Shown here piece after piece: positions 42,441 to 49,970 of a stretch of DNA of 49,970 nt. A model generated the notes under the pieces. The model did no database searches. It was not told the DNA's origin and saw only the letters and a program-made list of their open reading frames with translations. Source of the stretch: Sulfuricurvum sp. PD_MW2 (GTDB lineage: Bacteria > Campylobacterota > Campylobacteria > Campylobacterales > Sulfurimonadaceae); NCBI RefSeq assembly GCF_002633015.1, contig NZ_NSIU01000015.1:1-49970 (forward strand), written 5' to 3'. Positions within the stretch are counted from its first letter, which is position 1. Each line of letters opens with the position of its first letter. A program made the translations under genes and the position numbers.

Positions 42441-43965
42441 TGAACTTCCTCTTGCATTGTTTTGGCTGATTCTTGGGCTATTTGCAGGGTTGGTTTATGC
42501 CATGGAGATATTAGGATTGGATGGTTCAATGAGCCTGCTTTCTCCTGAACGTGCACGTTCGCTTCATATTTCGCAGATGTTGTACGGATTTTTCCCACTG
42601 ATGCTCTCTTTGCTACCGTTTGCGCTGTTCCAGAAAGAGGGAGTGCTTTCACAGAATGCGATTGTCCATTTGCGACGTTATTTTGTCGTATGGAATCTTT
42701 TTTTACTTTTTATGAGTATGGCATTGCTGTTCGGCAATATTCGGGGCTTACCGTTTTACGATTTTCCCTATCAGTTGAATTTTCTCCTTGCCTTTAGCGG
42801 AGTCTTTTATCTCTTCGCTCTGCTCGATGCACTGCGCCGTTATGCCAAACGTCCTTTATGGGTAAACGTATCACTTGCGGCGGTGATTGTTGCTCCCCTT
42901 GCGTTGATTGTTTTGATGAATCCTCAGTACGGCCAGGTGGAAAAAACGTTGATCGGACCGCACGGAGACAATACGCTCGGGATGAGTTTTGCCCTTATCC
43001 CGATCTATTATCTGCTGATCAAACTTGTTGCCATAGATGAGTTTAAACCCCGTTGGCATGGGCTATGGATTGTTCCGTTGGTCGGATATATCGTATCCCT
43101 CGTTATCCGTAATTTTTTCCACACTCTAAGTTACACCGAGGAGTGGTTTTTTCAGTATCTCACCCTTTTGTATGTGCCCTTGTTATGGATATGGCTTCGT
43201 GATGCAGGTGTGAGTTTCAAAACCAATCCTTATTTGATTCTTTCCATTATTGCATTTATTTTTGTGGATATAGAGGGAAACTTTCTCTTTATTCCGGATA
43301 TCCGTGCATTAATCCATCGTAACGATCTCGTAGTAGGGCATGCTCATATTGCAATGGGGCTTGGAGTGGCGTTTATGGCTCTTGCCATTGTGCATCATCT
43401 CTTGCCTAACCTTTTTCGACGCATTTATGCCATAGCATGGAGTGTTTTGATGGGAATCATGGCCGTGGCGTTGAGTATAGCGGGTATTTTGGAAGCAAGA
43501 GGATTAAACGAATCCATTGAACCGTTCTTATGGGTTCGTGCATTGGTTGGTGCGATGATCGTTGGTGTCGTGTTGCGGATCACCTTTGATCGGCTAAAGG
43601 TACGAATTGATTCGGCGGTGAAAGTTTATCATTTGAGCGGATTTTTGAGTGATGCGGGAGGCGGAGCTGTACTGATTCTTGGCGGCAGTGCTCTTTTTTC
43701 ATTGCTAGGATTTCATTTTAGCGGTACGTATGAGTACATCGTCTTTGCGTTTATGATCGGAACGGGATTGACGCATTGGTATGGTTTGTATAGTGTGACT
43801 CCATATCGGTTTGCCGAACTCTCTGCATCGATTCGGGCGGTATGTGCCTCAGTTTTTGCTGCCCTTTATATGGCCGGTACATTAGATGGTATCGCATTGT
43901 TGGTTGCCTTGTATGATATTTCATTTGCTCTTTTGTATTGGTTATTTTTGCGGGGTAAAGATTGA
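42418..43965 (+). CDS. Divergent haem-copper oxidase (NorB-like) subunit I
   Basis: About 515 residues with roughly 12-14 membrane segments. TTG at 42418 is the likely start because GGAGG lies six bases ahead; an ATG at 42385 lies further inside the ATPase gene. The best match is to nitric-oxide-reductase-type haem-copper oxidases: RxxH in helix 2 (RSLHISQML, His50, low-spin haem) and H-x7-HxH (HRNDLVVGHAHIAMG, His300/308/310). The active-metal His pair appears as Phe234-His235 followed by EEW, and a candidate first metal His is His182, without the nearby Glu of NorB. So one non-haem metal ligand looks lost. It may be a non-canonical oxidase, NO or haem sensor, or a haem/quinone handling protein. 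No subunit II or cytochrome c subunit is adjacent. Confidence 0.7.
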   Translation: MLNKFIDDELPLALFWLILGLFAGLVYAMEILGLDGSMSLLSPERARSLHISQMLYGFFPLMLSLLPFALFQKEGVLSQNAIVHLRRYFVVWNLFLLFMSMALLFGNIRGLPFYDFPYQLNFLLAFSGVFYLFALLDALRRYAKRPLWVNVSLAAVIVAPLALIVLMNPQYGQVEKTLIGPHGDNTLGMSFALIPIYYLLIKLVAIDEFKPRWHGLWIVPLVGYIVSLVIRNFFHTLSYTEEWFFQYLTLLYVPLLWIWLRDAGVSFKTNPYLILSIIAFIFVDIEGNFLFIPDIRALIHRNDLVVGHAHIAMGLGVAFMALAIVHHLLPNLFRRIYAIAWSVLMGIMAVALSIAGILEARGLNESIEPFLWVRALVGAMIVGVVLRITFDRLKVRIDSAVKVYHLSGFLSDAGGGAVLILGGSALFSLLGFHFSGTYEYIVFAFMIGTGLTHWYGLYSVTPYRFAELSASIRAVCASVFAALYMAGTLDGIALLVALYDISFALLYWLFLRGKD

Positions 43966-44915
43966 ATTTTTTTGTCATTGTTCTTAGCTCACAGCTTTTG
44001 TACTATCTTCTGATCACTCAGACGGGCGTGGTAGGAGCGTTTCATTCCCATATCCATGATCTGTATACCCTTCCTATAGGCGGAATAATCGGAGCATTGC
44101 TCAGTGCATTATTGAGCCATCGCTTTCTTAAATATGAGTTATGTGTTTTGTTTGTGGTTCAAATGATTATTTCATGGATATATCCCGATTATTCGCTTTG
44201 GATGCTGCTTATACTCGGGTTTGTTGTGGGGTACACGACCCCTTTGCTGCTCTATTTGTTTCGGGAGCAGAGTAAGCTTTATCTATCCATCGGATTGGCT
44301 GTTTCATACGTTTTGGGGACTGCGCTGTATACCTATCCTTTTGATGAGAGGGGAAATATTGCGATAGTTCTTCCCTTGATTTCGATGATAGCATTGTGTT
44401 TTGTACGATTTGAATCGACACAAGAGGTCAAAAAAGTTCCGTTTGAATGGACGACATTAGGTGTTATGATGTTGTGGATTTTTGCCGATTCGGCACTGTT
44501 TGAGACGTTAAGCCGATCGGGAAATATGGATATTTGGAGTACATATCCACTGGTGATTATCCTATCTCATTTAGCCGGAGTTTATTTAGCGTATCGTTAC
44601 GGTACGGAGTTGATGAAACAAACACGCATCATTTTGATCCTATTTATTTTCAGTTATATGATGTACGGATTACAAATCCCGTGGATATTAACGGTTATCT
44701 ATCCGGTTGTTATTTCGTACTATAATGTTCTCTTGTTTCAAACATTGATCCGATTGGCGGATATACGTCTTATCGGATTGTCGATGATAGGGGTCGGTTG
44801 GATTGCTACATCTGTCGCCAATGCGGTTGCGTTAGCGCATCAAATTTGGATTGCGGTACTTGTACTGGGGATATTTACCTTGGTCTATCTATTTTATCTT
44901 AGGAGAGTTTCATGA
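43962..44915 (+). CDS. Multipass membrane protein (MFS-like), function unknown
   Basis: A 317-residue protein with about 10 membrane segments, starting with TTG overlapping the previous stop (TTGA). Spacing and length resemble a shortened MFS transporter, but no MFS signature loop is clear. His28 and His30 (FHSHIHD) near the start of the second segment could bind metal or haem. It is translationally coupled to the haem-copper-oxidase-like gene before it and to the YceI gene after it, so it probably belongs to the same function. Confidence 0.6.
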   Translation: MNFFVIVLSSQLLYYLLITQTGVVGAFHSHIHDLYTLPIGGIIGALLSALLSHRFLKYELCVLFVVQMIISWIYPDYSLWMLLILGFVVGYTTPLLLYLFREQSKLYLSIGLAVSYVLGTALYTYPFDERGNIAIVLPLISMIALCFVRFESTQEVKKVPFEWTTLGVMMLWIFADSALFETLSRSGNMDIWSTYPLVIILSHLAGVYLAYRYGTELMKQTRIILILFIFSYMMYGLQIPWILTVIYPVVISYYNVLLFQTLIRLADIRLIGLSMIGVGWIATSVANAVALAHQIWIAVLVLGIFTLVYLFYLRRVS

Positions 44916-45439
44916 TTAGAGTCGGTATAGCGGCATTGTTATTGGTTTCTTCGGTATATGCGGGAAATTTGAGTTTTGAAGCGGGAACAATCAAAGCGCA
45001 TACGGAGGTATTCGGGGATTCGACGATTGATCCTATGACTAAAAAAGCGGCTTCACACCTGAGTATGGACGGCTCTCCTGCATCACTCAAAGGTGCTATT
45101 GAAGTATCGATGAATGATTTATTCAGTGATAACAAAAAACGGGACGAACATATGCAAGAGGCATTGGAATCAGCATCCTTTCCAAAAGCAGTTTTCGATA
45201 TCAAAGAGGTTAGCGCAAAAGGCGGTGATGCGTATACTCTAAAAGGGACGATGAATCTTCACGGTGTGAACAGAACAATCAGTTTTGATGGGACGATTAA
45301 CGAAGAGGGCAATAAAGTCCATATTAAAGCGTCCAGCAGTTTAAAAATGAGCGATTATGGGATCAAGCCGATCAAGATGATGTTTCTTACCGTCCGTGAT
45401 CAGGTTGATTTGAGCGTCGACGTTGTATTGAAACGATAA
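44912..45439 (+). CDS. YceI-family periplasmic isoprenoid-binding protein
   Basis: A 175-residue protein with a signal peptide (to about residue 18, SVYAG). It matches the YceI lipocalin-like beta barrel: GNLSFEAGTIKAHTEVFG at the start, SASFPKAVFDIKEV and YTLKGTMNLHGVNRTISF in the middle, and LKMSDYGIKPIKMMFLTVRDQVDLSVDV at the end. Characterised relatives bind polyisoprenoids or quinone-like chains. It is the last gene of the operon (ATGA overlap with the membrane protein), and its end overlaps the convergent MBL gene by 40 bases. Confidence 0.9.
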   Translation: MIRVGIAALLLVSSVYAGNLSFEAGTIKAHTEVFGDSTIDPMTKKAASHLSMDGSPASLKGAIEVSMNDLFSDNKKRDEHMQEALESASFPKAVFDIKEVSAKGGDAYTLKGTMNLHGVNRTISFDGTINEEGNKVHIKASSSLKMSDYGIKPIKMMFLTVRDQVDLSVDVVLKR

Positions 45440-46314
45440 ATTTCTCCGACGCGGACGATCTGTATCTCAAAGGGATACACTTCTGTATTTTTCAGATGCT
45501 CCAACCATTCGATGGGTTCATCCACAGGCTCATCGGAGAGTTTAAAGGTTCCATAATGAATCGGAATAAATCTTTTTGCTCCCAGATCTGCCGCTGCTTG
45601 TAATGCTTCAGGAGGATTGGTGTGGTTGTGTTTCATTATCGTTTCGGGACGATAGGCGCCGATCGGTAAAAATGCCTCATCGATATCAAAGCGTTCATGT
45701 ATCTCTTTGAAATGTTCCCCATACGCGCTGTCTCCCGAATGATAAAGGGTGTGCTCGCTGTTTTGGATGACATATCCCCCCCACAGCGCTTTGTTCATGT
45801 CAAAATGGATTCGGTTGCTCCAGTGCAGGCTCGGTGTGAAGGTAATAAATAAATCCCCAACCATGACCGATTCCCACCACTCCATCTCAAAACATCGCTC
45901 ACGTGGAATTTTTCCTTTGAGGTAGCGCCAAAAGCCATTCGGTGCGACGATAATCGTTTTTGGATTTTGTTCCAATAAAAATAAGACCGAGGATTTGTCA
46001 TAGTGGTCATAATGGGCATGCGTGATGAGGATAACATCGGCAACGAGATGCTCTTTTGGTACCGGTAGAGGTGAATATCGGCTATGCAGAGGAATATTGC
46101 CCAATACGGGATCAATCGCAACCGTCGTTTCGCCTAAACGAAGCCATAGAGAAGCATGGCCAAGCCAGAGAGCATACGCTCCCTCCGGTAAATGGTCTTG
46201 GTAGAGAATCGGCAAACTAGAGGGTATCGTTTTTTGTGTATGCAATAATTTTGAGACTTGCCATTTTAGAATCGAGGTGAATCGGATTTTCGGGGAAGTA
46301 TAGCGATTTATCAT
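45400..46314 (-). CDS. UlaG/NAPE-PLD-like metallo-beta-lactamase-fold hydrolase
   Basis: A 304-residue cytoplasmic MBL-fold enzyme. The metal motif is THAHYDHYD, with further ligands in HSGDSAYG and FIPIHYGTFKLSDEP. The N-terminal WLGHASLWLRLGETTVAIDPVLG and GAYRPETIMKHNHTNPPEALQAA are typical of the NAPE-PLD/UlaG branch. The substrate is unknown; relatives cleave lactones, phospholipids or nucleotides. It runs convergent with the YceI gene. Confidence 0.85.
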   Translation of the reverse strand: MINRYTSPKIRFTSILKWQVSKLLHTQKTIPSSLPILYQDHLPEGAYALWLGHASLWLRLGETTVAIDPVLGNIPLHSRYSPLPVPKEHLVADVILITHAHYDHYDKSSVLFLLEQNPKTIIVAPNGFWRYLKGKIPRERCFEMEWWESVMVGDLFITFTPSLHWSNRIHFDMNKALWGGYVIQNSEHTLYHSGDSAYGEHFKEIHERFDIDEAFLPIGAYRPETIMKHNHTNPPEALQAAADLGAKRFIPIHYGTFKLSDEPVDEPIEWLEHLKNTEVYPFEIQIVRVGEIYRFNTTSTLKST

Positions 46315-46404
46315 GACATGCTCGAATTTTTCGTTTATTGTACCTTTTAGAGGATTAAAAGGGGGAGACGATTACTATTGCACACAATAAAATCGGAGGG
46401 AATA

Positions 46405-47292
46405 ATGGAGCAGTTTGCATTTATTGTCGCATTATTGGCAATCGGGATTCTTTTGCAAAAAGCCAATGCTCCGATTGATTTTGCCAAAAGCCTGAATTTT
46501 TTTGTGATCTATGTCTCTTTGCCTGCTACCGTTTTGCTTCAGGTCCCGAAAATCCATTTTGATCTCTCCGCTATCGGTGTTATCATAACCCCATGGCTCC
46601 TTGTGCCGATCGTGATGGGGATCGTAATGATGATGACGCGCCATCACCCGCCGCATGTGCGTGCGGCACTGTTGTTGGTCATGCCATTGGGAAATACCTC
46701 ATTTGTGGGCATTCCGATTGTCCATACCCTTTTGGGTGAAGAAGCCATTCCGTATGTTTTGATGTACGATCAGTTCGGAACATTTTTGATCCTTTCGCTT
46801 TACGGTGCTGCTATTATTGCACGGTATGAGACAGGGGTATTTCATAAACGGCTTATCATCAAAAAAATGCTTGTATTTCCCCCTTTTATCTTTTTATTAT
46901 TTGCTTTAGTGTTTGGACAAATGCCGCTTGGGATGCAATCCTATCTTCAAATACTCTCATCAACCCTTGTCCCTTTGGCATTGGTATCGGTCGGGTATTC
47001 GATGAAATTCGGCGGTGAGGTCGATTATGCTTTATTTAGCCAATCGCTTGTTTTAAAACTGATTATCATGCCGCTTTTGGCGTTTGGGATACTTATTGCG
47101 ATGGGGACGGAACCGCTTGCGTTGAAAACAGTGGTGTTGGAATCGGGAATGCCTTCGATGATTACGGCGGGAGCTTTGGCAATTGCGGCCGGTTTTGCTC
47201 CTGCCCTGAGTGCCGCTTTAGTGGGGTATGGAATCATAGTATCGTTGGTGACCCTGCCAATCATCACCTATCTTTTGGAGAAGGTGTATTAA
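46405..47292 (+). CDS. AEC-family (auxin efflux carrier-like) transporter
   Basis: A 295-residue inner-membrane protein with about 10 segments. The start at 46405 has GGAGGG ahead, better than the in-frame TTG at 46378. Family features include NFFVIYVSLPATVLLQVP in segment 2, PLGNTSFVGIPIVHTLLG, and the C-terminal repeat with ESGMPSMITAGALAIAAGFAPALSAALVGYG. AEC carriers in bacteria move organic acids such as malate; the exact substrate is unknown. It ends with a 4-base convergent overlap with the CDGSH gene. Confidence 0.88.
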   Translation: MEQFAFIVALLAIGILLQKANAPIDFAKSLNFFVIYVSLPATVLLQVPKIHFDLSAIGVIITPWLLVPIVMGIVMMMTRHHPPHVRAALLLVMPLGNTSFVGIPIVHTLLGEEAIPYVLMYDQFGTFLILSLYGAAIIARYETGVFHKRLIIKKMLVFPPFIFLLFALVFGQMPLGMQSYLQILSSTLVPLALVSVGYSMKFGGEVDYALFSQSLVLKLIIMPLLAFGILIAMGTEPLALKTVVLESGMPSMITAGALAIAAGFAPALSAALVGYGIIVSLVTLPIITYLLEKVY

Positions 47293-47528
47293 CCTCCCTG
47301 CTGATGTGAACCGTCACAATAGGGTTTTCGCCCTGACCGTCCGCATCGGCAAAGCCATTTGTCGGTTTCAACCTCGACACTGAATTTTATCGGTGTTTTA
47401 TCGGTTCCGCGATGACTTCCATCACACATGGGAAATGTTGCAGAAAGACCGCAAGTGCAATACGCGTATTTGGTCCCGGGTTCCAATGATGCTTTGAAGG
47501 GAGAATTTTGAAAGAATGTTTTCATCAT
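47289..47528 (-). CDS. Tandem CDGSH iron-sulfur protein
   Basis: A 79-residue soluble protein with two complete CDGSH-type motifs: YCTCGLSATFPMCDGSH and LCRCGRSGRKPYCDGSH. Each binds a redox-active [2Fe-2S] cluster through three cysteines and one histidine, as in mitoNEET relatives. Two motifs in one short chain is the bacterial tandem arrangement and would allow two clusters per monomer. It is likely a redox or Fe-S-handling protein in the cytoplasm; the partner is unknown. Confidence 0.92.
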   Translation of the reverse strand: MMKTFFQNSPFKASLEPGTKYAYCTCGLSATFPMCDGSHRGTDKTPIKFSVEVETDKWLCRCGRSGRKPYCDGSHQQGG

Positions 47529-47607
47529 CTATTCCTTGATATAGATGAACAATCATACAATGCTTTGAATAGTTTCGGATAAAGTTTGGGAATTAATTAT
47601 AAGAAAA

Positions 47608-47632
47608 TCGAGAGGTTTGAATTCTCTCGATC
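47608..47632 (-). terminator. Intrinsic terminator of the downstream chemoreceptor gene
   Basis: ATCGAGAG/CTCTCGAT forms an 8-bp stem with a 9-base loop. On the reverse strand it is followed by TTTTCTTATAATT, a good T-rich tail. It lies 12 bases past the stop of the receptor gene that ends at 47644. Confidence 0.75.
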
Positions 47633-47643
47633 GATTAGGCAGG

Positions 47644-49209
47644 TCAGGATTTAAATTGCTGTAATTTGAGATTTAGCCCATCGGTTAGCTTATAGAGATG
47701 TTCCGCAGCGCTTGCAATCTCTTCGACACTGCGTGCATTATCGGAGGTTATACCGTTGATACGAGAAACGGATGTGACGATTTTAGAGGCGTCAGTCGCG
47801 ATTTTGGAAGAGTTTTCCGCATTGAGCGTTACATTCTCTTTTGAAACCTGCATTGTGGATACGGATTCTTCTACGACACTTTCAACTTTTTCGGAAACAT
47901 CAACAAGCCGCTCGATATTTTTTGCATTGACGTTCATTTGTTCTGAGGAATCGATAATCGATTGAACGATAACATTAATGGTTGCATTGATCTCTGTAAG
48001 ACTTTTTTGGGTTCGTTCTGCAAGCTTTCGGACTTCATCGGCAACGACGGCAAATCCGCGTCCATGTTCTCCGGCTCGCGCGGCTTCGATTGCAGCATTG
48101 AGAGCCAAAAGATTAGTTTGATCGGCGATATCGCTGATGACAACGAGAATTTGTTTGACTTGAGCCGCTTCAGCGCTCATATGCTCGAGTTTGCTTGCCA
48201 AATTCGATTCCAATTCGCTCGCATCACTGACATCGTTTTTCAATTGTTTCATGTCAACAAGAACATTATGGAGCTTTTCACCGGAGATTTCAATGCTTTG
48301 CTTGGTTTTTTCCGATAAAGATACACTTGATTCAATAAAGGTTTTAATCTCTTGAATTTCATTGATTGTCTTTTGGACGATATCCATACTGATTTCGGCA
48401 TTTTGTCCGATTTGCATACTGGTACTGTGCAATTCGCTCGAAACGGATGCATTTTCGTTTGCCGCTATTTTTGCTTCTTGAATCGTATGTTCCAAGGTCT
48501 CAAGCAAAATATTGAAACTGTCAATGATCGCTTTGATTTCATCATTTCGATCATAAGAGAGACGAGTTCTGAGATCTTTGGTCTCAACAAAATGTTTGAT
48601 TTTCGTTTGAAGCAGATGAATGGAGTGTGTGATCTCTTTGGTCACGAGTAGGTTGATGATAAATACGACCGATACGGCAAAAATAAAACAAAAAATAAGC
48701 AGTTCATTAACAGCATTTAAAGAAGATTCGCTAAGTTCTACCGCGCTTGAGGCAATATTGGTAAGGTTTTCTTGAATCTCACCGCTGATACTGATCAGGT
48801 TGCTCAGATCGATATCATTGCGGTTGGTGATATCGCTTGCTATGATTTGTTTTGCTTTGATATCGAATTCGTTTTTATACGCGTTAATGCGTTCTGCGGT
48901 AACGGCACATTTTTCTTTGTTTGCCGGTAATGAGAGTTTATCTTGAAGTGTTAAAACAGTTTTGAGATTGGCGTCGAGATTCGTATGTACTTTCGACAAA
49001 CTCTCTTCGGAAGGTTTTTTCAAAAATTGATATACGGAGATTCGAGTATTTAAAAATTCGTTAACGGCATCTTTGGATTCGATTGAACGTTCCATTGCCG
49101 CTTCGGCCGTAGCATGTTTGCTTGCATAGATTGCATATGTGGCAATAAATACCAACAAAAGAACGAGGGGAACAATATAGAGTTTTGCTTTGATCGTCAT
49201 GTTTTTCAT
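47644..49209 (-). CDS. Methyl-accepting chemotaxis protein (intact)
   Basis: A 521-residue receptor. The start at 49209 gives a typical short cytoplasmic N terminus ([22 protein letters not shown]); an ATG four codons earlier at 49221 (MESIMKNM) is an alternative. A periplasmic four-helix-bundle domain (about 30-170) is bounded by two membrane segments, followed by HAMP and a long coiled signalling domain whose tip [22 protein letters not shown] is intact. It is the same domain plan as the frameshifted receptor at 23498-25142. The ligand is unknown. It carries its own terminator. Confidence 0.93.
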   Translation of the reverse strand: MKNMTIKAKLYIVPLVLLLVFIATYAIYASKHATAEAAMERSIESKDAVNEFLNTRISVYQFLKKPSEESLSKVHTNLDANLKTVLTLQDKLSLPANKEKCAVTAERINAYKNEFDIKAKQIIASDITNRNDIDLSNLISISGEIQENLTNIASSAVELSESSLNAVNELLIFCFIFAVSVVFIINLLVTKEITHSIHLLQTKIKHFVETKDLRTRLSYDRNDEIKAIIDSFNILLETLEHTIQEAKIAANENASVSSELHSTSMQIGQNAEISMDIVQKTINEIQEIKTFIESSVSLSEKTKQSIEISGEKLHNVLVDMKQLKNDVSDASELESNLASKLEHMSAEAAQVKQILVVISDIADQTNLLALNAAIEAARAGEHGRGFAVVADEVRKLAERTQKSLTEINATINVIVQSIIDSSEQMNVNAKNIERLVDVSEKVESVVEESVSTMQVSKENVTLNAENSSKIATDASKIVTSVSRINGITSDNARSVEEIASAAEHLYKLTDGLNLKLQQFKS

Positions 49210-49337
49210 TATACTTTCCATTCTTATAGGAATTATAGTTATGATAGTAACTATAAGCAAAAGTATAATATTATTTTTCTTAATTTATTTATTGATAGAT
49301 TTGTGAGAGTTAAAAACGGATGGGGATGAATCGATTA

Positions 49338-49356
49338 TTCACCTAAAATAGGTGAA
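49338..49356 (-). terminator. Hairpin downstream of the MarR-type gene
   Basis: TTCACCT/AGGTGAA forms a perfect 7-bp stem with a 5-base A/T loop, 23 bases beyond the stop of the MarR-type gene on the reverse strand. No long T-run follows, so termination strength is uncertain; it could also be an operator-like repeat upstream of the receptor gene. Confidence 0.45.
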
Positions 49357-49378
49357 GCATGGTGTAGGGAAAAAATTA

Positions 49379-49810
49379 TTATTTAGTATTCAAATTGTCA
49401 TAAATCAATTCTAGAAAGCTAGAAAATTCTCCTTTTTTCTCCGGAGAGATTCCATGTAGAGCTTTCTCCATAATTTGTTCTCCCATTTCGACAAGTGATG
49501 GGATCAGGGCTTCTCCCTCAGGAGTGATTTTGATCAGATAGGCTCTGCGGTCATTTTCTTTCGGTATACGTTTGACAAGCCCTTTCAACTCGAGTTTATC
49601 AAGCATCAGCGTGAGATTGGATTGTTCAAAATAGGTATCTTGAGCCAACTCTTTTTGTGTTAAACCGTCTTTTTCGGACAATCGGATGAGAATAACCCGG
49701 TGTGCATAGGAGAGATTACAGCCTCTGAGCTCTTTCTCAAACTCTTTTTTGAGAATATTGCGCGCTTTTGCAATTTGAAATAGTATCGATTTATCTGATT
49801 TGAATCCCAT
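49379..49810 (-). CDS. MarR-family transcriptional regulator
   Basis: A 143-residue winged-helix regulator. The recognition region LTQKELAQDTYFEQSNLTLMLDKLELKGLVKRIPKENDRRAYLIKITPEG contains the helix-turn-helix and the wing with the conserved D-R-R signature. Helices at both ends (FQIAKARNILKKEFEKEL and IMEKALHGISPEKKGEF) form the dimer interface. It lies in the same direction as the chemoreceptor gene, 170 bases ahead of it. The effector and targets are unknown; no drug-efflux or aromatic-degradation genes are next to it in this window. Confidence 0.92.
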   Translation of the reverse strand: MGFKSDKSILFQIAKARNILKKEFEKELRGCNLSYAHRVILIRLSEKDGLTQKELAQDTYFEQSNLTLMLDKLELKGLVKRIPKENDRRAYLIKITPEGEALIPSLVEMGEQIMEKALHGISPEKKGEFSSFLELIYDNLNTK

Positions 49811-49970
49811 AAAGTTCCTTAGTGCATTTTAGAAAAAATTATAATAAAATAAAAAGTATATTATTGTTTGATTACCTAATTTATATTCAGAACATAATTC
49901 TGAATTTTAGCTATTTTACTTTAAAAATCAGTTGCTTTTATTGTTATGTACTAGAAATTATATCAGATAA

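Noticed and set aside
1-49970. CRISPR arrays, tRNA genes, insertion sequences or prophage
   Set aside because: No regularly spaced repeats, transposase or integrase-like proteins, or cloverleaf-like sequences were seen on reading both strands.

Overview
The window looks like a chromosomal segment of a Campylobacterota bacterium, most likely a Sulfuricurvum- or Sulfurimonas-like sulfur-oxidising chemolithotroph. This is judged from gene content and protein style: short, tightly packed operons with many ATGA overlaps, periplasmic cytochrome c, DUF302 and rhodanese proteins, many c-di-GMP and chemoreceptor genes, and a DUF493/MoaC/MobA set. No rRNA, tRNA, insertion sequence, prophage or CRISPR array was seen.

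Region 1 (1-14.8 kb) is the most distinctive part. After about 700 gene-free bases come a FadL/OmpP1-type outer-membrane channel, two DUF302-like exported proteins, a reverse-strand block (Mrp ATPase, an unknown protein, a leucine-rich-repeat-variant protein), and then a likely operon. That operon encodes a two-domain periplasmic rhodanese with a coiled-coil insert; the catalytic, Fe-S and haem subunits of a type II DMSO-reductase-family molybdoenzyme (ethylbenzene dehydrogenase/dimethylsulfide dehydrogenase/selenate reductase/NarGH branch), the haem subunit being fused to a monohaem cytochrome c; a small Cys-rich exported protein; a TorD-type chaperone; and a poly-ferredoxin. The substrate cannot be read from sequence. 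The rhodanese points to sulfur compounds; the FadL channel suggests a hydrophobic substrate such as elemental sulfur or a hydrocarbon.

Region 2 (14.8-20.1 kb) holds molybdenum-cofactor genes (moaC, mobA), which fit the upstream enzyme, with DUF493, a coiled-coil protein, an orphan PDC-sensor membrane protein, a DUF2780 protein and leuC.

Region 3 (20.1-39 kb) is dominated by sensing and c-di-GMP turnover: a porin/binding-protein/HD-GYP trio, an arsenate-reductase-family protein, a frameshifted chemoreceptor, a guanine deaminase-like enzyme with an M15 peptidase, a PAS-GGDEF protein, a translationally coupled CBS-GGDEF and CBS-PAS-GGDEF-EAL pair, a cytochrome c, an RMD1-family protein, an OmpA-type protein, and a large double-binding-protein-GGDEF sensor downstream of two unknown proteins, one with a winged-helix-like N terminus.

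Region 4 (39-50 kb) contains a protein of unknown function whose start codon is unclear. It is followed by a six-gene translationally coupled operon: a redoxin-like protein, an FtsX/MacB-type permease, a LolD-type ATPase, a divergent haem-copper-oxidase (NorB-like) subunit, a multipass membrane protein and YceI. After it come an MBL hydrolase, an AEC transporter, a tandem CDGSH Fe-S protein, a second chemoreceptor and a MarR regulator.

The best candidates for an undescribed system are the molybdoenzyme cluster (6.3-14.8 kb) and the degenerate haem-copper-oxidase operon (40.3-45.4 kb).
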